Assembly: GCF_000382125.1 (NCBI RefSeq)
Contig: NZ_KB907546.1
Coordinates: 558,001 to 622,000 of the forward strand
Reading direction: 5' to 3'
DNA: 64,000 bases
DNA from: Eudoraea adriatica DSM 19308
GTDB taxonomy: Bacteria > Bacteroidota > Bacteroidia > Flavobacteriales > Flavobacteriaceae
The notes beneath the pieces are model-generated. The model saw only the letters and a program-made list of their open reading frames with translations. It was not told the origin of the DNA and searched no databases. Shown in pieces: positions 59,135 through 64,000 of this stretch (within the stretch, counting starts at the first letter, position 1; every line of letters starts with the position of its first letter). The position numbers were made by a program, and so were the translations under genes.

Positions 59135-60862
59135 CTAGTTATTTTCGTTGGTTTTGATCCTCACTCCGTCTTCATCAATTTTCATTTTAAAGGAATCCCC
59201 GTCTTCTTTGATATCAATATCTACACCTTTACCGTTGATTATTATTCGACCATTTTCATCTTCTTCCTCATTTTCTTCCAGGTCTTCCGGACAATTCAGA
59301 CATTTTAGCACACCATTATCCTGCATAAGCCATTGATAATCAACAATATTACTTCTATAAATATCTTTATCATATTGTGTTACTCTTCCTATATGGCGCC
59401 TGGCAGATTCATCAAATTGTATGACACTATTTGATGGGACAAAAACGGTTACCCTTACTTCCTGATCCCTTACTTTGTTTTTCGCTGCTGTAGTATAAAA
59501 ATTGTCCAGCAATAGGGCATTAGCCTCTACGGCATAAGTGTAATCAATTTTGGACGCCCTGTTTTTTGCACTTTCAAAAGAACTTCCGTCCGCGTCTTTC
59601 CGAATACGAATGTGAGCCAGAGAATCTTCAGATTTTTTAATGTCAAACCTTACATCATCGTCAAATAACAATTTATCTCCTTCTTCATTGTAGGTTAAAG
59701 TCATTCCATTTATCCCAACTTTTTCGCGATTTTCGTAGAGATCACTGGCTAATAAACTAATGCGCAAAGTATCAACCCCTTGCGGAAAATGCAGATCTTC
59801 TTTAATTGTAGTTGTTCCATTAAAAGCATGGGCTGAAACCTGTTGAATTCCAAGAACGCTTAACCCGATGATTGAGAGAAGCCATAATCCCAATAAAGAG
59901 AATTTAGCTATGTTTCCAATGGACTGAAGGTTATTAACCAGAATTTTCAATCCGAGGTATAACAAAAAGAAAAATGGAATGCCAATAGCAAAAAAGCACA
60001 ATAATGAAACAAGCCAAACCGGTGCAGAAGTGGAATTTACCATATCATAAAAGTCAATTCCGGGGATATGTACAATATCCAATATTCCTACGGTAAACAA
60101 TCCTATAAAGAGACCGATTAGAGTTGCTGCTCCTATTATGATTAATAAGATCCCAATAAATTTTCCAAAAACTTTGAATAGGAACATGATAATGTCGCCA
60201 AGGGCATCAAAAAACGTTTTGCCACTGCTTTTTACCTTATTGCCTACTTTTTCATAATCTACACTTTTCACCTTATCTGCAACATCATCAAAACCCTCCT
60301 TCACTTTTCTTTCAATATTGCTTATGTTTACGGGTTCACCCCTCATATCTAATTTCTGAGAGGTGGTTGCAGCTTCCGGCACTAAAATCCAAAGAAGGAT
60401 ATAGGCAATAAACCCAAACCCTGTAAAAACGCCCAGGATAATAAAAATAAGGCGTATCCAGATGACATCAATTCCAAGATAGTGTTCCAGCCCGGCACAA
60501 ACTCCGCCAATATATTTGTTGTCAATATCTCTATAGAGTTTTTTAATTTTTGGACGAGATTCCGCACTTCTTCTGGGTTCATCTTCAAAAATATCTTCAT
60601 CTACCATGTAGTCTTCAGGTTGCCCCATGATGTTGATGACCTCGTCCACCTCTTTGAGGGTGATGACCTGCCGGTCGTTTTCCATTTTTTCCTGGAAGAG
60701 TTCAGCTATCCTGGCTTCAATATCAGCAATGATTTCATCGCTTCCGGCTGTTCCGGAAAAAGAGCGCTTTATTGATTCCAGGTAGCGCTGTAATTTGTTG
60801 AATGCTTTTTCATCTATGTGAAAAAGTATATTTGCGAGATTTATATTTACTGTTTTATTCAT
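59135..60862 (-). CDS. PspC-domain membrane protein
   Basis: 575 residues. The N-terminal helical part (about 1-90) is DUF-like, with coil residues. The PspC domain (about 105-170) reads KKLYRDIDNKYIGGVCAGLEHYLGIDVIWIRLIFI, then VFTGFGFIAYILLWILVPEA. More transmembrane segments follow (about 220-350), and a C-terminal beta-rich GIN-like part after residue 360 ends in an acidic tail. Probable envelope-stress sensor with a surface domain. The gene directly follows a PadR regulator (2 bases apart), so the pair is one operon. Confidence 0.85.
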   Translation of the reverse strand: MNKTVNINLANILFHIDEKAFNKLQRYLESIKRSFSGTAGSDEIIADIEARIAELFQEKMENDRQVITLKEVDEVINIMGQPEDYMVDEDIFEDEPRRSAESRPKIKKLYRDIDNKYIGGVCAGLEHYLGIDVIWIRLIFIILGVFTGFGFIAYILLWILVPEAATTSQKLDMRGEPVNISNIERKVKEGFDDVADKVKSVDYEKVGNKVKSSGKTFFDALGDIIMFLFKVFGKFIGILLIIIGAATLIGLFIGLFTVGILDIVHIPGIDFYDMVNSTSAPVWLVSLLCFFAIGIPFFFLLYLGLKILVNNLQSIGNIAKFSLLGLWLLSIIGLSVLGIQQVSAHAFNGTTTIKEDLHFPQGVDTLRISLLASDLYENREKVGINGMTLTYNEEGDKLLFDDDVRFDIKKSEDSLAHIRIRKDADGSSFESAKNRASKIDYTYAVEANALLLDNFYTTAAKNKVRDQEVRVTVFVPSNSVIQFDESARRHIGRVTQYDKDIYRSNIVDYQWLMQDNGVLKCLNCPEDLEENEEEDENGRIIINGKGVDIDIKEDGDSFKMKIDEDGVRIKTNENN

Positions 60863-60864
60863 TA

Positions 60865-61200
60865 TTATTTGTTTTTAGTATTGGTAACCAAATTAACTGC
60901 ACTTCGAAGTTCATCCCAGGTTATGTTTAACTCTTTCAGGAATACTTTACCCGTTTCTGTAAGTGCGTAATATTTTCTTGGGGGGCCGGAGGTGGATTCC
61001 TCCCAGCGATAATTCAGCAAGCCGGCGTTCTTTAACCTGGTAAGTAAAGGATAAATTGTGCCTTCAACTACCAGCATTTTTGCATCCTTAAGGCTACCCA
61101 GAATTTCGGACGCATACTTATCTTCTCCTTTTAGAATGGAGAGTATGCAATATTCCAAAACTCCTTTCCGCATCTGTGCTTTTGTGTTTTCTATGTTCAT
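60865..61200 (-). CDS. PadR family transcriptional regulator
   Basis: 111 residues. The winged HTH (about 8-85) reads KGVLEYCILSILKGEDKYASEILGSL, the PadR helix-turn-helix, then MLVVEGTIYPLLTRLKNAGLLNY, and the wing GPPRKYYALTETGKVFL. It is a subfamily member without the C-terminal effector domain of longer PadR proteins. Two bases before the PspC gene, so it likely controls its own operon (autoregulation is normal in this family). Confidence 0.93.
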   Translation of the reverse strand: MNIENTKAQMRKGVLEYCILSILKGEDKYASEILGSLKDAKMLVVEGTIYPLLTRLKNAGLLNYRWEESTSGPPRKYYALTETGKVFLKELNITWDELRSAVNLVTNTKNK

Positions 61201-61360
61201 AATATCATAATTCTGTTTTGTGCTGCTCCACCCGCTACGGTTTTAATTCAGCATCTGGTTAACTGTTCGTTTTTTTGTTTTTCATTTGATGGTGATTGAT
61301 AAATAAACTCTTTTTTATTGATGAATAACTTCCATTCTGCAGCGTGATTAGTGCTGTTTA

Positions 61361-61843
61361 TTATTTTATAAAATTTATCGTAATTGGATATTTAAAGTAC
61401 TGTCCTTCATTTGTTCTCAAGGTGGCTAATATGGTATAAACTATATTTATGATAAAGAGCGCAACCTGCAACATGCCGGTAATTCCTATGGGCAAAAGCC
61501 ACCACCCTAAACGCATGTTTTCTCCTAAAAAATGAAAATTGATATTGTTGAATTCATTGTAATCGCGAATATTCAAAAGTCCGCCTTCGAAAATGCTCGG
61601 TAAAAAACCCAGCACAAAAGGAACGGTTATGATACCAAGTATAATAGAGTACAATAAGAGGCTGATTTGAAAATTCAGGGCCTGCTTGCCATTGTAGTCT
61701 ACGAAACCGTGTTCCTTCTTATTTCCTATCCATAAGACCAATGGCAAAAGAAAGTTGCCAAAGGGAATAAAATACTTGCTTAGTGTTGATGCATGTATAA
61801 CTGCAGATAAATTTCTTTCGTGTTTGGTCAATGTCTCTGTCAT
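61361..61843 (-). CDS. DUF4870 membrane protein
   Basis: 160 residues with four hydrophobic segments. IHASTLSKYFIPFGNFLLPLVLW and VDYNGKQALNFQISLLLYS are typical of the family, the latter being its most conserved motif. DUF4870 proteins are small membrane proteins of unknown function found beside PspC and PadR genes. The 160-base gap to PadR shows no clear terminator or promoter. Confidence 0.85.
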   Translation of the reverse strand: MTETLTKHERNLSAVIHASTLSKYFIPFGNFLLPLVLWIGNKKEHGFVDYNGKQALNFQISLLLYSIILGIITVPFVLGFLPSIFEGGLLNIRDYNEFNNINFHFLGENMRLGWWLLPIGITGMLQVALFIINIVYTILATLRTNEGQYFKYPITINFIK

Positions 61844-61976
61844 GGCATATTAGTTTCTTATGCAAATATATAGCTAAAAGAAGGTATTATGCAAAACATA
61901 GTACTAATATTTAACAAATAATTAACATTAATTAGTTAAAATAGAATATGTATTTTTACCTCATATATATAGTCTA

Positions 61977-62432
61977 ATGAGCCTAAATCCCGGTAAATTC
62001 AATCTTTACTCATTTTTCAAATTGCCATCGGCCTGGTGGTGCGGGGTTCGACTTAAATCTTGCGATGAAGAGAATGCAGTGGTTACCGTAAAACACAAAT
62101 GGTTTAATCAGAACCCGTTTAAATCTATGTTCTGGGCTGTACAGGGAATGGCTGCTGAGCTTAGTACCGGGATTATGGTAAGTTCACAAATAAGGGACAG
62201 TGGTGAAAACATTTCCATGCTTGTAGCTAACAATAAAGGTAATTTTTCGAAGAAAGCGACCGGTAAAATTACATTCACATGTAAGGATGGAAAGAAAATA
62301 AAGGAAGCACTGGACCGGACTATCGCAACAGGGGAAGGGCAAACCTTTTGGATGAAATCTGTGGGTGTAAATGAAGCCGGACTTATAGTTTCTACCTTCA
62401 ACTTTGAATGGACAGTAAAATTGAGAGCCTGA
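61977..62432 (+). CDS. DUF4442 hotdog-fold protein
   Basis: 151 residues. LYSFFKLPSAWWCGVRLKS and FNQNPFKSMFWAVQGMAAELSTG show the PaaI-like hotdog helix-and-sheet arrangement of DUF4442. Related hotdog proteins hydrolyse acyl-CoA thioesters. The known catalytic Asp/Glu of thioesterases is not clear here. Cytoplasmic. Divergent from the DUF4870 gene and followed, after 80 bases, by the TIGR00266 gene. Confidence 0.82.
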   Translation: MSLNPGKFNLYSFFKLPSAWWCGVRLKSCDEENAVVTVKHKWFNQNPFKSMFWAVQGMAAELSTGIMVSSQIRDSGENISMLVANNKGNFSKKATGKITFTCKDGKKIKEALDRTIATGEGQTFWMKSVGVNEAGLIVSTFNFEWTVKLRA

Positions 62433-62512
62433 TACATTTAATAAATTTGGGATGTTGTTGTAACATTTTAAAATTTATTTCAACTAACAATTGACACTAA
62501 AAACCTATAAAA

Positions 62513-63313
62513 ATGAATGCACACGAAATTGACTACCACATATACGGCGAAGAAATGCAGTATGTGGAAATTGAACTGGATCCTCAGGAAGCTGTAGTAG
62601 CCGAAGCGGGTAGCTTTATGATGATGGATACGGATATAAAGATGGATACTATCTTTGGGGATGGTTCCAACCAGGATAACAGTGTACTTGGTAAAATATT
62701 TTCAGCAGGAAAAAGAATTTTAACAGGGGAGAGCCTGTTTATGACGGCCTTTTTGAATGTGGGTCAAGGTAAAAAAGAAGTTAGTTTTGCTTCGCCATAT
62801 CCTGGTAAAATTTTACCAATTGATTTATCTGAGAAACAAGGGAAATTTATCTGTCAGAAAGATGCCTTTCTATGTGCAGCCAAGGGAGTATCTATTGGAA
62901 TTGAGTTCTCCAAGCGCCTGGGAAGGGGTCTTTTTGGTGGTGAAGGGTTTATTATGCAGAAACTCGAGGGTGATGGGATGGCTTTTGTGCATGCAGGAGG
63001 AACCATGGCCAGGAAGGAACTAGGGCCCGGTGAAATTTTAAAAGTGGACACCGGTTGTATTGTCGGATTTACAAAGGACATAGACTACGATATTGAGTTT
63101 GTTGGAGGAATACGAAATACTGTATTTGGTGGCGAAGGTTTGTTTTTCGCTTCTTTGAGGGGCCCCGGAACGGTCTATATCCAATCCTTGCCTTTTAGCA
63201 GGCTGGCTGGCAGAGTTTGGGCTGCAGCACCAAAAGGGGGAGGTAAAGACAAAGGCGAAGGAAGTATATTAGGAGGATTAGGAGATATCCTGGACGGGGA
63301 TAATCGATTTTAA
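62513..63313 (+). CDS. TIGR00266/AIM24-family protein
   Basis: 266 residues. YVEIELDPQEAVVAEAGSFMMM at the N-terminus, LGRGLFGGEGFIMQKLEGDG in the middle, and VFGGEGLFFASLRGPGTVYIQSLP near the C-terminus are the family markers. The protein forms stacked beta-sheet trimers; the role is unknown, with ties in eukaryotes to mitochondrial AIM24. The C-terminal Gly/Lys-rich tail is low-complexity. It lies 41 bases before the DUF2461 gene, so they may be cotranscribed. Confidence 0.92.
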   Translation: MNAHEIDYHIYGEEMQYVEIELDPQEAVVAEAGSFMMMDTDIKMDTIFGDGSNQDNSVLGKIFSAGKRILTGESLFMTAFLNVGQGKKEVSFASPYPGKILPIDLSEKQGKFICQKDAFLCAAKGVSIGIEFSKRLGRGLFGGEGFIMQKLEGDGMAFVHAGGTMARKELGPGEILKVDTGCIVGFTKDIDYDIEFVGGIRNTVFGGEGLFFASLRGPGTVYIQSLPFSRLAGRVWAAAPKGGGKDKGEGSILGGLGDILDGDNRF

Positions 63314-63354
63314 ATAAACACCAATACAACCGGAAGCGCCAAACGGATCTCCTA

Positions 63355-64000
63355 ATGAATTTTAAAAAGCTATTTGATTTCTTAAGGGAACTGGAGCAAA
63401 ACAACTCCAGGGTTTGGATGGATTTCAACCGAAACCGATACAGGGAAATTCGTTCAGAATTTATTGACTGGTTAGATGATGTGGATGATATCCTGGCGGA
63501 TATTGACAAGCATTATTATCGCACTCCCGGGAAAAAGGGCATAAACAGGATTAACAACAACCTGATGTATCACCCGCATAAACCTGTATACAAGGATCAC
63601 TTTGGTGCAGGTCTGGATAAAGAACCGGGCACCGGAGATTTCTATGTTCAGATTGGCATAAATGAATCTTTGCTTGCAGGGGGTATTTGGCGGCCAGAGC
63701 CAAAATCTCTTCGCAGTATTAGAGACGCAATTGATTATAATGGGGAAGAATTAATAGAAATCATCAATAAAGATTCATTTAAAAAAGCTTTTGGTTCGCT
63801 GTATATTGACGAAAAATTGAAGGGTGCTCCAAAAGGTTTTAAAAAGGAACACCCTTACATAGATTTATTGAAGCATAAATCTTTTGCCGTAGTTTATCCA
63901 CTTTCTGAAGATCAGGTATTAAGCAGTGATTTTAAAGAAATTGTAATCAAAGTATATAGAGAAATGCTTCCCTTTAGAAGGTACTTAAATAAGGCACTTA
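63355..64000 (+). CDS. DUF2461 domain protein, 3' part cut by window edge
   Basis: The frame from the ATG at 63355 stays open for 215 codons to the right edge. MNFKKLFDFLRELEQNNSRVW is followed by INRINNNLMYHPHKPVYKDH, FYVQIGINESLLAGGIWRPEP and PKGFKKEHPYIDLLKHKSF, the ordered landmarks of DUF2461 (TIGR02453). The family has no known function. Its usual length is about 220-230 residues, so only the last few are likely outside the window. Not covered by longer open frames on the other strand. Confidence 0.88.
   Translation, partial: MNFKKLFDFLRELEQNNSRVWMDFNRNRYREIRSEFIDWLDDVDDILADIDKHYYRTPGKKGINRINNNLMYHPHKPVYKDHFGAGLDKEPGTGDFYVQIGINESLLAGGIWRPEPKSLRSIRDAIDYNGEELIEIINKDSFKKAFGSLYIDEKLKGAPKGFKKEHPYIDLLKHKSFAVVYPLSEDQVLSSDFKEIVIKVYREMLPFRRYLNKAL

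Noticed and set aside
1-64000. tRNA, rRNA, CRISPR arrays and insertion sequences
   Set aside because: I looked for cloverleaf-like and repeat-spacer patterns and for transposase motifs by eye and found none that I could support. A covariance-model search would be decisive.

Overview
The window looks like a chromosomal segment of a member of the Bacteroidota, most likely a marine Flavobacteriaceae. The signs are -10 elements of the TAnnTTTG type, start codons behind A-rich leaders rather than strong Shine-Dalgarno sites, many SPII lipoproteins, a sigma/anti-sigma/STN-TonB receptor trio, and families typical of that group (DUF6090, PspC/GIN-domain proteins, DUF6799, DUF4870). I see no rRNA, tRNA, CRISPR array or intact mobile element. 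A frameshifted integrase remnant lies near the left edge.

Layout. 1-9,800: a truncated DUF6090 gene, the integrase scar, a cell-surface signalling trio on the minus strand, two paralogous Asp-rich lipoproteins, a Crp/Fnr-type regulator, a small DUF2892 membrane protein and a DUF4382-like lipoprotein. 9,987-31,861: a roughly 22-kb carbohydrate and sugar-acid locus. It holds an exported ADP-ribosylglycohydrolase-like protein, a ThuA lipoprotein, three TIM-barrel sugar isomerase/epimerases, two Gfo/Idh/MocA oxidoreductases, a Zn alcohol dehydrogenase, two SDR-type enzymes, an L-rhamnose-mutarotase-family protein, two PVC-type cytochrome c dehydrogenases, a GntP permease, an IlvD/Edd sugar-acid dehydratase and an MFS transporter. 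My reading is periplasmic oxidation of a sugar by the cytochrome-linked enzymes, uptake of the acid by GntP, dehydration and further oxidation in the cytoplasm.

32,055-54,260: a sulfur island. It encodes a sulfide:quinone oxidoreductase, TusE and DsrE family proteins, a persulfide dioxygenase-rhodanese fusion (CstB-like), two more sulfurtransferases, and a SorA-like sulfite dehydrogenase with a cytochrome c. Also present are a diheme DUF3365 protein, a small HMA protein, a FadL-type porin, a TolC-MFP-RND efflux operon ending in a P-II-like protein, and a second DUF2892 protein. Together these make a Sox-independent route H2S -> persulfide -> sulfite -> sulfate feeding electrons to quinone and cytochrome c.

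54,477-64,000: trxB, a lipocalin-like protein, a dipeptide epimerase plus an AONS-family enzyme, a PadR/PspC/GIN group with DUF4870, and housekeeping-type DUF4442, TIGR00266 and DUF2461 genes (the last cut by the right edge).

The most notable signal is regulatory. Seven promoter regions, most of them in the sulfur island, carry 5-4-5 palindromes (mostly GTAAC-N4-GTTAC, some RTGAY-N4-RTCAY) that fit an FNR/CRP-type dimer. In four of them a TAnnTTTG/A-type box begins exactly 29.5 bp from the palindrome centre. A fifth keeps its TTTG at the same offset and two are one base off. This is the geometry of class II activation (operator at -41.5). The promoters drive the DUF2892 gene next to the crp-like gene, sqr, the fadL-type porin, the persulfide dioxygenase operon (two promoters), the sulfite dehydrogenase operon and the TolC-RND operon, which suggests one sulfide/persulfide-response regulon that includes an efflux pump and a porin.
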